19,066 nucleotides of DNA from Candidatus Saccharimonadota bacterium (GCA_028289265.1 JAQGGU010000095.1:1-19066); one strand, 5' to 3'; numbered from the stretch's first letter, positions 6,571 to 14,367 are shown. Notes: generated by a model not told the origin, from the sequence alone. Numbers and translations are program-made.

Positions 6571-8265
6571 ATGAAAGAACAATTAGAGCAAAAAGTAGCC
6601 CAGGCAGTCAAAGATGTACTTGATATTGATGTCGAGATCGAGCTTACGCGCCCCGAAGAAAAATTCGGCGATTATGCTACTAACGTTGCTTTGCAAGTTG
6701 CAAAGCAGGCTGGCCGACCTCCGCGTGAAGTAGCTGAAGAGCTGGCTGCACGTTTGCGTGACGTACTACAAGGGCAGGTGAGCGAAGTAGGCATCGCTGG
6801 CCCGGGCTTCATCAATCTGCGGCTCAGTGACGCCGCGCTCCAGGCTGAAGTAAACCAAATGCTTGACGCCGAGATCCTTTATGGACAATCGGACCGCTAC
6901 AAGGGCCAGACCATCGTTGCCGAGTACTCCGACCCTAACCCTTTTAAAGTCCTGCACGCCGGTCATCTTTATACCAGTATTATGGGTGATGCTATCGCTA
7001 ATTTGTTCCAGGCAGCTGGCGGAGAGGTGCACCGCGTCAACTTCGGTGGCGATGTTGGTATGCACGTAGGCAAGACCCTTTGGGCCATTCTTGCGTGGCT
7101 AGGGAGTGCCAATCCTGCGGGTCTTGAAGCCATCAATCCTGAAGGACGTGCTGAATTTCTGTCGAAGTGTTATGTAGAAGGTAATAATAAGTACGAAGAT
7201 GACGCCGGCGCCAAGGCGGAAATGGTGGAGCTCAACAAACAGGTCTATCTATTCCATGCCAACAACGACCATGAGTCGCCGGTAGCACAGATATATTGGA
7301 CGTGTCGGCGGTGGAGTTACGAGTATTTTGACAAGTTTTACGCGCGTATCGGCACGAAATTTGAGAAATATTACCCCGAAAGCGAGACCGCAGGGCTTGG
7401 CCTCGACACTGTTCGTGCGCATACGCCGGAAGTTTTTCAGGAATCCGATGGGGCTATCGTCTTCAAGGGTGAAGACTACGGGTTACACACCCGGGTGTTC
7501 ATAAACAGCCAGGGAATTCCGACTTACGAGGCAAAGGATGTCGGCCTGATTATGAAAAAATGGCACGATTACAACTTTGACCGTTCTATCGTTATCACCG
7601 GTAATGAACAGCAGCAATATATGGCCGTGGTACTGAAGGCCATCGAGCAATTCGCGCCTGAGTTGGCTCAGAAGAGCACGCACTTGACGCATGGTATCGT
7701 CAAGCTTGCCGGCGGTGTCAAAATGAGCAGCCGAAAGGGTAATATACTCCGAGCCGTCGATGTGCTCGATGTGGCCGCCGAAGCTAATAAGGCAGCGACA
7801 GGCAAAGAGGATGACCGAGTGGTTCTGGGGGCAGTAAAATACGCATTTCTCAAGCAGCGCATGGGCGGCGATATCATTTATGACCCTGAAGAATCTGTAA
7901 GTTTGCAGGGCAATAGCGGCCCGTATTTGCAGTATGCTCACGCCCGGGCATGCTCGATACTGAAGAAAGCGTCCAAGGAAGTAGGTCCTTTGTCGGATAC
8001 AGCATTAAATGCCGGTGAGCGGACACTCGCGCGCAAGTTGAGTGAATATCCCGAGGTCGTCGCTACTGCTGTCGAAGAAATGATGCCGCACCATGTCTGT
8101 ACTTACCTCTATGAGTTAGCTCAGACCTTCAACCGATTTTATGAAAATAACCGTGTCATCGGCGACGACCGCGAAGCCGACCGTCTGGCTCTCGTTTCCG
8201 CATATCGCACGGTGCTGGCGAATGGTCTGGATCTTCTCGGTGTGACTGCACCTGAAACTATGTAG
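6571..8265 (+). CDS. argS: Arginyl-tRNA synthetase
   Basis: A 564-residue class Ia synthetase that charges tRNA-Arg. It has the N-terminal additional domain (residues 1 to about 85, with EEKFGDYATNVALQ and GPGFINLRL). The HIGH signature is HAGH (129-132) within DPNPFKVLHAGHLYTS. The KMSKS signature is KMSS (384-387) within GGVKMSSRKGN. The DALR anticodon-binding domain is at the C terminus, with the usual RLALVSAYRTVLANGLDLLGV ending in APETM. Length is normal (about 550-580). It has its own extended -10 promoter, so it is not dependent on the DUF1361 gene upstream. No anomaly is seen. Confidence 0.97.
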   Translation: MKEQLEQKVAQAVKDVLDIDVEIELTRPEEKFGDYATNVALQVAKQAGRPPREVAEELAARLRDVLQGQVSEVGIAGPGFINLRLSDAALQAEVNQMLDAEILYGQSDRYKGQTIVAEYSDPNPFKVLHAGHLYTSIMGDAIANLFQAAGGEVHRVNFGGDVGMHVGKTLWAILAWLGSANPAGLEAINPEGRAEFLSKCYVEGNNKYEDDAGAKAEMVELNKQVYLFHANNDHESPVAQIYWTCRRWSYEYFDKFYARIGTKFEKYYPESETAGLGLDTVRAHTPEVFQESDGAIVFKGEDYGLHTRVFINSQGIPTYEAKDVGLIMKKWHDYNFDRSIVITGNEQQQYMAVVLKAIEQFAPELAQKSTHLTHGIVKLAGGVKMSSRKGNILRAVDVLDVAAEANKAATGKEDDRVVLGAVKYAFLKQRMGGDIIYDPEESVSLQGNSGPYLQYAHARACSILKKASKEVGPLSDTALNAGERTLARKLSEYPEVVATAVEEMMPHHVCTYLYELAQTFNRFYENNRVIGDDREADRLALVSAYRTVLANGLDLLGVTAPETM

Positions 8266-8277
8266 ACTATAGCAATA

Positions 8278-8306
8278 TTGCAATTTTATCGAACTTATGC
8301 TATATT
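8278..8306 (+). promoter_or_regulatory. Promoter of the mscL-like/msrB pair
   Basis: TTGCAA (8278-8283), 17-base spacer, TATATT (8301-8306). The -35 overlaps the palindrome GCAATATTGC (8272-8281). A leader of about 18 bases precedes the ATG at 8331 and has no clear ribosome site. Confidence 0.7.
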
Positions 8307-8330
8307 GTATGCAGTTAAGTAAAAACAGAT

Positions 8331-8783
8331 ATGCCAGATAAAAAAACTAATACCAAACCCAGCGACGATACGACAAATAAAGTCGAGGTTAAAGCTACGG
8401 TTAAGCATGGAAAAATGCGCGGCCGCAGGGTTACCGTGCTTCTTGATGCCGACGATGCTGTAAAAGAGCAGGTGAATGGTTTTGTAAATTTCCTCCGCGA
8501 ACACGCCATTGTTGGCCTGGCCGTCGGTTTTGTGGCCGGTGCCCAAGCCCAGGCGGTGGTAAAACAGCTTATCTCAAGCTTTATCGATCCATCATTTCAA
8601 CTGTTTTTCGGCGGTACTAAGCTAAGTGAGCGAACTTTTACACTGCATCTATGGGGTAACTCTGCTAACTTTGGATGGGGCGGTATGGTCTACGCACTAT
8701 TGAACCTTGTATTTGTGCTGGCCATCATTTACGCCCTTATCAAGATTTTTAATCTCGACAAGCTAGACAAGAAAAAAGAATAA
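8331..8783 (+). CDS. MscL-family mechanosensitive channel-like protein
   Basis: A 150-residue protein with two membrane helices in the MscL layout. TM1 is at about 57-82 (AIVGLAVGFVAGAQAQAVVKQL, matching the DLAVGVIIGAAFGKIV-type pore helix), followed by SSFIDPSFQLFFGG, a short external loop, TM2 at about 115-140 and a short charged tail NLDKLDKKKE. MscL releases solutes on hypo-osmotic shock. Unlike typical MscL (which starts within about 15 residues of TM1), this one has a charged N-terminal extension of about 50 residues (MPDKKTNTKPSDDTTNK onward). The family match is by pattern only and is moderately divergent. Co-transcribed with msrB 9 bases downstream. Confidence 0.75.
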   Translation: MPDKKTNTKPSDDTTNKVEVKATVKHGKMRGRRVTVLLDADDAVKEQVNGFVNFLREHAIVGLAVGFVAGAQAQAVVKQLISSFIDPSFQLFFGGTKLSERTFTLHLWGNSANFGWGGMVYALLNLVFVLAIIYALIKIFNLDKLDKKKE

Positions 8784-8792
8784 GGAGGCTAT

Positions 8793-9188
8793 ATGGAGCC
8801 GAAGGAAATGACCGAAGAGGATTGGAAAAAGAAACTCTCTCCGGAACAGTATGAAGTACTCCGCGAAAAGGCGACTGAAGCGCCTGGCACGGGCAAATTG
8901 CTCCACAATAAGGATACCGGTGATTATGTCTGCGCTGCTTGTGGCAATGTGCTTTTTACGAGTGACACCAAGTTCGAGTCCGGCTCTGGCTGGCCAAGCT
9001 TCTATGATGTCGCCAGCAACGAAGCCGTAGTGCTACACGAAGATACCAGCCACGGTATGCACCGCACTGAAGTAACTTGCGCGAACTGCGGAAGCCATCT
9101 CGGCCACCTCTTTCCTGACGCTTTCAACCAACCGACAGGCAACCGATTTTGCATAAATTCTGCTGCCCTCGAATTTAAAGAGAAGTAA
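8793..9188 (+). CDS. msrB: Peptide-methionine (R)-S-oxide reductase MsrB
   Basis: A 131-residue enzyme that repairs the R form of methionine sulfoxide in proteins. It shows SGSGWPSF (63-70), the two zinc-binding CxxC pairs (C47/C50 and C96/C99) and the catalytic cysteine C120 in RFCINSAAL. The resolving cysteine is not obvious, so recycling may use another thiol. The start at 8793 follows a strong TAAGGAGG site 6 bases upstream. It is the second gene of an operon with the MscL-like channel, and the redox locus HxlR/FMN reductase follows directly, which suggests an oxidative-stress neighbourhood. Confidence 0.97.
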   Translation: MEPKEMTEEDWKKKLSPEQYEVLREKATEAPGTGKLLHNKDTGDYVCAACGNVLFTSDTKFESGSGWPSFYDVASNEAVVLHEDTSHGMHRTEVTCANCGSHLGHLFPDAFNQPTGNRFCINSAALEFKEK

Positions 9189-9217
9189 CATCCGCCCTTA
9201 ACGGGTTGAATAAATTA

Positions 9218-9559
9218 TTACACCGAAGTATCGTAATATTTTTCGCCCCAAACGGCCATTTGCTTGAGTATAGGGACGAGATCCTCTCCCTTTTTAGTGA
9301 GCGAGTACTCACAGCGCGGCGGTGCTTCAGCGAACATTTGCTTGGTGACGATGCCGTGTTCTTCGAGGTCGTCCAACCGTTGCGAAAGGGTACGCGGGCT
9401 GATGCCTTTGAGCGACTTTTCAAGTTCTCCGAAGCGCTTTGGACCTGTGGTAAGGTCTCGCAAGAGAAGGGCGGTCCACTTGCTACCGATGATTTCCATA
9501 GCCGAGGCAATGCAGCCTATGCGCGGCTCAAGTGGTTGAGAGAGTGTAGTGGTTTTCAT
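9218..9559 (-). CDS. HxlR-family winged-helix transcriptional regulator
   Basis: A 113-residue regulator of the HxlR family. It has the conserved core GSKWTALLLRDLTTGPKRFGEL (about 25-46) followed by the recognition-helix region LKGISPRTLSQRLDDLEEHGIV and the wing residues PPRCEYSLTKKGEDL. A cysteine sits early (C16 in RIGCIASAM), the place used by redox-sensing relatives such as YodB and QorR, and a second is in the wing (C83). It is divergent from an NAD(P)H-dependent FMN reductase, the same kind of pairing as YodB with azoreductase. It likely represses that gene and itself through the palindromes at 9574-9589 and 9608-9621. That it senses quinones or disulfide stress is inference. Confidence 0.92.
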   Translation of the reverse strand: MKTTTLSQPLEPRIGCIASAMEIIGSKWTALLLRDLTTGPKRFGELEKSLKGISPRTLSQRLDDLEEHGIVTKQMFAEAPPRCEYSLTKKGEDLVPILKQMAVWGEKYYDTSV

Positions 9560-9573
9560 AATAGTTAGAGTTA

Positions 9574-9589
9574 ATACTTTACAAAGTAT
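9574..9589. promoter_or_regulatory. Palindromic operator 1 for the HxlR regulator
   Basis: ATACTTTACAAAGTAT is a perfect palindrome except for the AC centre and contains TACT-N6-AGTA. It lies 15 bases before the regulator's start on the opposite strand, a position suited to autorepression. Confidence 0.65.
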
Positions 9590-9607
9590 AGTGTTGAACT
9601 ATATACT

Positions 9608-9621
9608 TACTATATAAAGTA
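9608..9621. promoter_or_regulatory. Palindromic operator 2, before the FMN reductase
   Basis: TACTATATAAAGTA has the same TACT-N6-AGTA architecture as operator 1. It lies within a larger inverted repeat, TATACTT-N8-AAGTATA (9602-9623), and covers the probable -10 region of the FMN reductase gene. The centres of the two operators are about 33 bases apart, roughly three helical turns. Confidence 0.6.
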
Positions 9622-9642
9622 TAGCATAAACAGGAGGAATTC

Positions 9643-10239
9643 ATGAAATTAGGCATAATTGTTGGTACGACTAGAGAAGGCCGCCAGACCCCTAAGCAGG
9701 CAAAGTGGGTTGCTAAGACCGCAGCAAACATCGAAGGAGTAGAGGTAGAAATTATTGATTTAGCCGACTACCCTATGCCGTTATTCGCTGAGGCTGTCTC
9801 TCCGCGTTACAACCCGAGCCGCACTGTTGATTCGACTGCACAAAAATACATGGACAAGCTGGCAGAGCAGGACGCTTACATATTCGTAACTCCTGAGTAC
9901 AACCACTCTATTCCTGGCGTACTTAAGAACTCTTTTGACTACCTTGACTGGCAGATGATGAAGAAGCCTGTTGGCATCGTTTCCCACGGTACTGTTGGCG
10001 GCGCCCGCGCAGCTATGCACCTTAAGGAAATTGTCTCCGAAGCTCAAGCGGTGCCAATGTCTAAGTTTGTAGCTTTCTCGCACATGAGCGAGGCTATTGA
10101 CGAAGAAGGGACTATCTCCGAAGAAGTTGCCGCTAACCCCTACGGGCCTCAGGGCGCGTTAGACGGTTTGCTTGAAGACCTCAAGTGGTACAGCGACGCT
10201 CTCGCGAAGGCCCGCAACGAAACTCTCGTCGCAGCCTAA
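9643..10239 (+). CDS. NAD(P)H-dependent FMN reductase family protein
   Basis: A 198-residue flavodoxin-like oxidoreductase. The N-terminal strand-loop MKLGIIVGTTREGRQTPK forms the FMN phosphate site. The second signature, TPEYNHSIPGVLKNSFDYL (83-101), is the flavin-ring loop of this family, and SHGTVGGARAAMHLKE (114-129) matches the third loop. It reduces FMN, quinones or azo compounds with NAD(P)H; the actual substrate is unknown. The start follows AGGAGG 6 bases upstream. It is divergently placed from the HxlR regulator with shared operators and ends at its own terminator, so it is a single-gene regulon unit. Confidence 0.93.
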   Translation: MKLGIIVGTTREGRQTPKQAKWVAKTAANIEGVEVEIIDLADYPMPLFAEAVSPRYNPSRTVDSTAQKYMDKLAEQDAYIFVTPEYNHSIPGVLKNSFDYLDWQMMKKPVGIVSHGTVGGARAAMHLKEIVSEAQAVPMSKFVAFSHMSEAIDEEGTISEEVAANPYGPQGALDGLLEDLKWYSDALAKARNETLVAA

Positions 10240-10256
10240 TCACATTAGAGAATGAT

Positions 10257-10289
10257 AAAAACTCCGGCTGTGCATAAGCCGGAGTTTTT
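10257..10289 (+). terminator. Intrinsic terminator after the FMN reductase
   Basis: AAAAACTCCGGCT and AGCCGGAGTTTTT form a perfect 13-base stem with a 7-base loop, followed by further A/T-rich sequence. It starts 17 bases after the stop codon. Confidence 0.93.
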
Positions 10290-10308
10290 ATTTGGTGCAT
10301 TCCCGGGC

Positions 10309-10314
10309 TATAAT
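10309..10314 (+). promoter_or_regulatory. -10 box of the oligoribonuclease gene
   Basis: Perfect TATAAT 10 bases before the ATG at 10325. It gives a leader of only a few bases. Any longer start (the ATG at 10313 or 10292) would overlap or precede the -10 box, which is why 10325 is preferred. No clear -35 box. Confidence 0.65.
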
Positions 10315-10324
10315 GGGCGGAGTT

Positions 10325-10888
10325 ATGGCAGATATAGATAAAAAAATTATTCCTACTAAACTTTTATGGATTGACCTGGAGATGACGGGACTCGACCCTC
10401 AACAAGATGTAATCCTGGAAGTCGCGGCTGAGATTACTGACTTTGAGTTTAAGACGCTCGCTTCTTACGAGGCGCGTATCCGACAACCACGCGAGACAGT
10501 GCTTGACCGCATGCAGAAGAACGTCTGGTGGGCTGATTATCCCGCAAACCGGGATGAGTTCGTTGCGAAGCTTGAAGAGGGGAAGTTGAGCGGGGAAGTC
10601 GAGAAGGAACTCATGGCGCTTGTCGAGGACCACTTCGGCCGTGAACCGGCGGTCTTGGCGGGCAATTCTATTTATAACGACCGCAAATTCATTACAGAAT
10701 GGTGGCCGGCGCTCGACCTCAAGCTACACTACCGCATGCTCGATGTCAGTGCCTGGAAAATCTTTATGCAAGGGCGCTACGGTGTTGATTTTGAGAAAAA
10801 GGAAGTCCACCGCGCCTTTGATGACATCCAGGCATCCATCGCAGAACTCCAACACTACCTGGAGTGGTTCGTAAAAAAATCTGACTAG
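10325..10888 (+). CDS. orn: Oligoribonuclease (DEDDh 3'-5' exonuclease)
   Basis: A 187-residue nanoRNase that degrades 2-5 nt RNA fragments and pGpG to mononucleotides. All catalytic residues of the DEDDh set are visible: D17 and E19 in LLWIDLEMTGLD, D119 in GNSIYNDRKF, and H162 and D167 in HRAFDDIQASIAEL. The end matches the Orn-specific SI-x-EL segment. Length fits the family (about 180-200). The start is set at 10325 because the perfect -10 box is 10 bases upstream; an open frame continues to 10292 but would span the promoter. A terminator isolates it from the upstream gene. Confidence 0.95.
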   Translation: MADIDKKIIPTKLLWIDLEMTGLDPQQDVILEVAAEITDFEFKTLASYEARIRQPRETVLDRMQKNVWWADYPANRDEFVAKLEEGKLSGEVEKELMALVEDHFGREPAVLAGNSIYNDRKFITEWWPALDLKLHYRMLDVSAWKIFMQGRYGVDFEKKEVHRAFDDIQASIAELQHYLEWFVKKSD

Positions 10889-10938
10889 GGATGACGGAAC
10901 CGAAGATTAGTATACTCTTACGAAGAAAAGGTGTTTAA

Positions 10939-11376
10939 ATGGTATTTTTTCGAGAACTTAGTCCCCAAGAAACAGAAATGTATGGTGATGATAGTGACCG
11001 CTTTCTCATCTTTGAGCCCGAGAAAACGCCCGAGGAGGGAGACGTTGTCCGGAGAGCGTTCAGGGCCCGCTGTAAATATCGAAAGGCTAATTTTTTTGAT
11101 GTATACGAGCCTGACGAAGCTTATGCCGCAATGCCTTATGCTACGCGAGGAGTCTATTTGGCGGCCGACGCGGTAGGAGGGGTCATTGTAGCCCTTGCCG
11201 AGTATGCTGACCGGACATTCGAATACGATGAGAATGGGGGAGCTGCAGCAGATGTCAGTAGTGCTCGTCGGCGCGCAAGAGGTATGGCGGGGGAAGTAGC
11301 CTTGGCTTCAAAAATGTTTGATGAGACCCGGAATCTCGATTTTAGTGCATTCTTTTTGGATAACCCGGCAAGTTGA
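10939..11376 (+). CDS. Hypothetical protein, 145 residues
   Basis: A soluble 145-residue protein without a recognised motif. It starts MVFFRELSPQETEMYGDD, has an acidic first third (FLIFEPEKTPEEGD), a middle with several aromatic and small residues (MPYATRGVYLAADAVGGVIVALAEYADRT is the most hydrophobic part) and a basic helix (SSARRRARGMAGEVALASKMF). The ribosome site is AAAAGGTG 6 bases upstream. A TATACT box at 10911-10916 may be its -10. It ends with TGA, the only UGA stop among the genes of the window. It might be a small nucleic-acid or protein-interaction factor, but nothing supports a specific role. Confidence 0.65.
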   Translation: MVFFRELSPQETEMYGDDSDRFLIFEPEKTPEEGDVVRRAFRARCKYRKANFFDVYEPDEAYAAMPYATRGVYLAADAVGGVIVALAEYADRTFEYDENGGAAADVSSARRRARGMAGEVALASKMFDETRNLDFSAFFLDNPAS

Positions 11377-11452
11377 ATAGATTTTCATTCGGTTCACCAT
11401 AGCTGTCAGCCCCCAGTCTCTTAATGTAGATGTCAAAAAGGAAAAATTGTAT

Positions 11453-11458
11453 TATAAT
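11453..11458 (+). promoter_or_regulatory. -10 box of the MmcQ/YjbR gene
   Basis: Perfect TATAAT 11 bases before the ATG at 11470. Expected leader about 4-5 bases. No clear -35 or extended -10 motif. Confidence 0.6.
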
Positions 11459-11469
11459 AGGTAGTCGAT

Positions 11470-11787
11470 ATGGATCATAAGACAGTTGAAGATTATATAC
11501 TGAGTTTTAACGGCACAGTACGTGAATATCCTTTTGGAGAAGGTACGGCCGTGTATAAAGCTGGTGACAAGATGTTCGCGCTGGTTGCGGAAGGCTCTGA
11601 ACCGCTGCGGTTGAGTGTAAAGGGCGACCCCCAGCTCAATACAGTGCTACGCGAAAAATACGAAACGGTCATGCCGGGGTATCACCTCAATAAAAAGCAC
11701 TGGAATACTATCGTACTCAGCGGCCAGCTGGCCTGGGAAGAAATCCAAGATCTGATTCGCCATTCCTATATCCTCGTTACAGAGTAA
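11470..11787 (+). CDS. MmcQ/YjbR family DNA-binding-fold protein
   Basis: A 105-residue single-domain protein of the MmcQ/YjbR (DUF419) family. The family pattern is clear: an N-terminal helix (VEDYILSFNGTVREYPFG), a strand with KMFALV, the conserved PGYHLNKKHWNTIVL (69-83) and the end with EIQDLIRHSYILVTE. Members have a CyaY-like alpha/beta fold proposed to bind DNA, but their role is poorly known. A very short leader follows a perfect -10 box. It is convergent with the next gene, with only 3 bases between stop codons and no terminator between them. Confidence 0.88.
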   Translation: MDHKTVEDYILSFNGTVREYPFGEGTAVYKAGDKMFALVAEGSEPLRLSVKGDPQLNTVLREKYETVMPGYHLNKKHWNTIVLSGQLAWEEIQDLIRHSYILVTE

Positions 11788-11790
11788 CTA

Positions 11791-12444
11791 TTAGCGAGAT
11801 TGTAATTGCTTGATGAGTAGCTCGGCGCTGCTGATCTGCTTTTGTAGCATAGTGCGTTCTGCTTTTGTGAGGGCTGCTGCTGACGCATTTTCGAGTTTGG
11901 CATGATAATCGTCGAGCTCCGTCTGCATGGTAGAGGCAAAAGTAGTGTCGTAGGTATTGGCGGCCAAGGCAGCTGCGAGCGCCTGGTCGGTCTTAGTGTT
12001 TTTTGCCAGGGCGAGCGTTTCAGTCTTTGGGCTGACTCCTTGCTTTTTCAGCTGTGCCAACACGGCCTGTTGCTCAGAGGTAAGGGTAACGCGTGTAGTG
12101 ACCGCGAAATTCTGAAGGGTTGTTGATTTGGTTGCTTTGCTGCCTTCGGCGGCTACGCGGATAAGTTCCTGCTGGGTTTGAGCCACTGTCAGGAGTGCGA
12201 GCGGCTCTTTCTTGCCACCGAATAGGGAGGCCACAATAACAGCGACGATCATAAGCACCACGACAATCGCTCCAACTATGATCATGAGGTTTTTGCCAGA
12301 CATACCGCCACTGCCAAGTAGGCCTGGCTTCTTAGGCTTCTCAGGGCTCATAAAGAAATCATAGCGGCCCTGCTCCTGTTGGTTAGGAGGCTGTGGGGGC
12401 AGCGGTTGCAAAGGGGCGGGGAACTGATTTTGGTTTGGTGGCAT
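11791..12444 (-). CDS. Membrane-anchored protein with proline-rich cytoplasmic head
   Basis: A 217-residue protein. Residues 1-27 are Pro/Gln-rich (MPPNQNQFPAPLQPLPPQPP). A basic linker PEKPKKPG is followed by one membrane helix (about 52-74, NLMIIVGAIVVVLMIVAVIVASLF). The external part (75-217) is helical and Ala/Thr/Leu/Gln-rich, with a final coiled-coil-like segment (AERTMLQKQISSAELLIKQLQSR). Such layouts are common for small uncharacterised envelope proteins of CPR bacteria. The extracellular domain has no catalytic motif. It is divergent from dnaG and convergent with the MmcQ/YjbR gene. Function unknown. Confidence 0.75.
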   Translation of the reverse strand: MPPNQNQFPAPLQPLPPQPPNQQEQGRYDFFMSPEKPKKPGLLGSGGMSGKNLMIIVGAIVVVLMIVAVIVASLFGGKKEPLALLTVAQTQQELIRVAAEGSKATKSTTLQNFAVTTRVTLTSEQQAVLAQLKKQGVSPKTETLALAKNTKTDQALAAALAANTYDTTFASTMQTELDDYHAKLENASAAALTKAERTMLQKQISSAELLIKQLQSR

Positions 12445-12540
12445 AACTCTTATATTTAACCATGAACGGATTAGATTGCCCAGACCTTTCGGCTTTGCAC
12501 ACTTTGGCTTTAGAGGTTAGCTATTAATACCTTGACAATT

Positions 12541-12546
12541 TATACT
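12541..12546 (+). promoter_or_regulatory. -10 box of dnaG, leaderless arrangement
   Basis: TATACT ends 8 bases before the ATG at 12555. A consensus-like TTGACA (12532-12537) lies just upstream but too close to act as its -35; with 17-base spacing it would put a -10 on the start codon. Confidence 0.55.
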
Positions 12547-12554
12547 GTAAGTAT

Positions 12555-14324
12555 ATGGATGCTGTAGAAGAAGTTAAAAGTCGGCTGGCAATCGAGGATG
12601 TCGTCGGCGAATATGTGGAGCTGAAGCGCGCCGGGCGCAATTTCAAGGGGTTGAGCCCCTTTAGCAGCGAGAAATCGCCCAGTTTTATGGTGAGCCCTGA
12701 GAAGCAGATCTGGCACGATTTCAGCTCAGGCAAGGGCGGCACAATGTTTACTTTTGTCATGGAGATGGAGGGGGTCGACTTCAAGGAGGCGCTGGAACTA
12801 CTGGCCCGTAAGGCCGGTGTGGATTTATCGCAGTTCCGTAGCGGCGGCCCTGACAACTCTAAACAAAAAGAACGCCTTTATGAAGCCTTGGAGCTGGCGA
12901 CAAAGTTTTACCAGGTGCAGTTTAGTAATAACAAAGCGGCGCTCGAGTATGTTCTTGGCAAGCGGCAGTTTACCAAGGAAACGGCTCTCGAGTGGCAGCT
13001 CGGCTACTCCCCCAATAACGGCACCGCTTTGTGTGACTTTTTGACGGCTAAAGGATTTAAACCGCAAGAAATCAAAAACGCGGGTTTGAGCGCCCAAAGA
13101 TACCGTGGTCTTGGGGACATGTTCAGGGGAAGGCTAATGATTCCGCTGCACGACGCGCAGGGCAGGGTTATCGGTTTTACGGCGCGTTTGCTGGAAGATA
13201 TCAAAGACGCGCCGAAGTACATCAATACGCCGCAGACGCCGCTGTATGACAAGAGCCGGCACGTCTACGGCCTGCATCTTGCCAAAGAGGGGATCCGCAA
13301 GAGTAGTTTTGTGGTGCTAGTGGAAGGAAACCTCGATGTTATTCAAAGTCATCAGGCTGGTGTGCGCCAGGTGGTAGCAACGGCTGGAACCGCTATGACC
13401 GAACAACACCTCAAGGCCCTTAGTAGGTTTACGGGTGATATTCGGCTGAGTTTTGACCAAGACAAGGCGGGTATCAACGCTACCGAACGAGCTATTCCGA
13501 TTGCCAGTAAGGCTGGCGTTTCCTTGAGTATGATTACCATTCCGAGCGGCAAGGACCCCGACGAGTTGATTAAGCAGGATGCGGATGCTTGGCGCGAAGT
13601 TATCGAAAAGAACCAATACGCGCTCGATTGGCTGATTGAACGGTATAAAATATTGCTCGACATTACATCAGCTGAAGGCAAGCGCAAGTTTAGCGATGTG
13701 ATGCTACCGGTGGTACGACACTTGCAAGACAGTGTGGAGCGCGACCATTACCTTAGTGAGCTTGCTAAAATTGTCGGTGTCAGCCGCGAAGCTTTAACGG
13801 ATAAGTATCAAAAAACTACCAAGAGCGCCCCGGTGGCGGCTATGAAGAAACGCGTCAACCCGCAGCAGCTCGATAAGCAGCTTGTGGAGCTCCGCCGCGC
13901 GCAAAACCGTCTGCTGATGTTCGCGCTTTTCCGGCCCGCACTACGCCGGTTCTTGAAATATCTCACCCCTGATATGCTTGTCGAGGAGCCGGCCAAATGG
14001 TTGCTTGTTTTTCTGCAGGAGCACCCGGACTTTACGGGGGAGGGAACGGACGGCCTTGACTCTTTGCGACCCGCGGCGGACTATGTTAAAATATTACTTG
14101 TAGCTTATGAAGAAGGGCAGTACCAGGATATTCCGGACATCGATCTGGAGCGTGGTGCCCACCATCAGCAGGTCACCATAGTAGGCCGATATGTTGAAAC
14201 ACAACAGCAAAATATTACAAACCAAAACACCGGGGCAGACACTTCGGTTAAAGATGACGTAACTGCCAAGCAAAATGCACTCAGCCAGCTTCTCTCTGAA
14301 GTGAAGGCTGGATTGTCGGTGTAA
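12555..14324 (+). CDS. dnaG: DNA primase DnaG with a zinc-less N-terminal domain
   Basis: A 589-residue replication primase. Residues 1-95 match the CHC2 zinc-binding domain by pattern (GRNFKGLSPFSSEKSPSF, SPEKQIWHDFSSGKGG, FVMEMEGVDFKEALELLA), but the four zinc ligands are replaced: CPFH is SPFS (S34, S37) and CFGC is DFSS (D55, S58). The catalytic core is intact: the TOPRIM glutamate E257 in LVEGNLDV and the D301/D303 pair in SFDQDKAG, with the RNA-polymerase domain GRLMIPLHDAQGRVIGFTAR before it. The C-terminal part (about 430-589) is the variable helicase-binding region. It is followed 43 bases later by rpoD, the conserved dnaG-rpoD order. The -10 box lies 8 bases upstream, so it is likely leaderless. 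Confidence 0.95.
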   Translation: MDAVEEVKSRLAIEDVVGEYVELKRAGRNFKGLSPFSSEKSPSFMVSPEKQIWHDFSSGKGGTMFTFVMEMEGVDFKEALELLARKAGVDLSQFRSGGPDNSKQKERLYEALELATKFYQVQFSNNKAALEYVLGKRQFTKETALEWQLGYSPNNGTALCDFLTAKGFKPQEIKNAGLSAQRYRGLGDMFRGRLMIPLHDAQGRVIGFTARLLEDIKDAPKYINTPQTPLYDKSRHVYGLHLAKEGIRKSSFVVLVEGNLDVIQSHQAGVRQVVATAGTAMTEQHLKALSRFTGDIRLSFDQDKAGINATERAIPIASKAGVSLSMITIPSGKDPDELIKQDADAWREVIEKNQYALDWLIERYKILLDITSAEGKRKFSDVMLPVVRHLQDSVERDHYLSELAKIVGVSREALTDKYQKTTKSAPVAAMKKRVNPQQLDKQLVELRRAQNRLLMFALFRPALRRFLKYLTPDMLVEEPAKWLLVFLQEHPDFTGEGTDGLDSLRPAADYVKILLVAYEEGQYQDIPDIDLERGAHHQQVTIVGRYVETQQQNITNQNTGADTSVKDDVTAKQNALSQLLSEVKAGLSV

Positions 14325-14367
14325 AACTGCTTATTGGTATGGATAGATAGATCTAAGGAGTATGAGT

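Noticed and set aside
10292..10324. Longer oligoribonuclease starts at 10292 or 10313
   Set aside because: They precede or overlap the TATAAT at 10309-10314, so they would not be on the mRNA.
12532..12537. TTGACA as the -35 box of dnaG
   Set aside because: With 17-base spacing the -10 would fall on the start codon, where the sequence is ATGGAT. TATACT at 12541-12546 is a better -10 but too close to this box.
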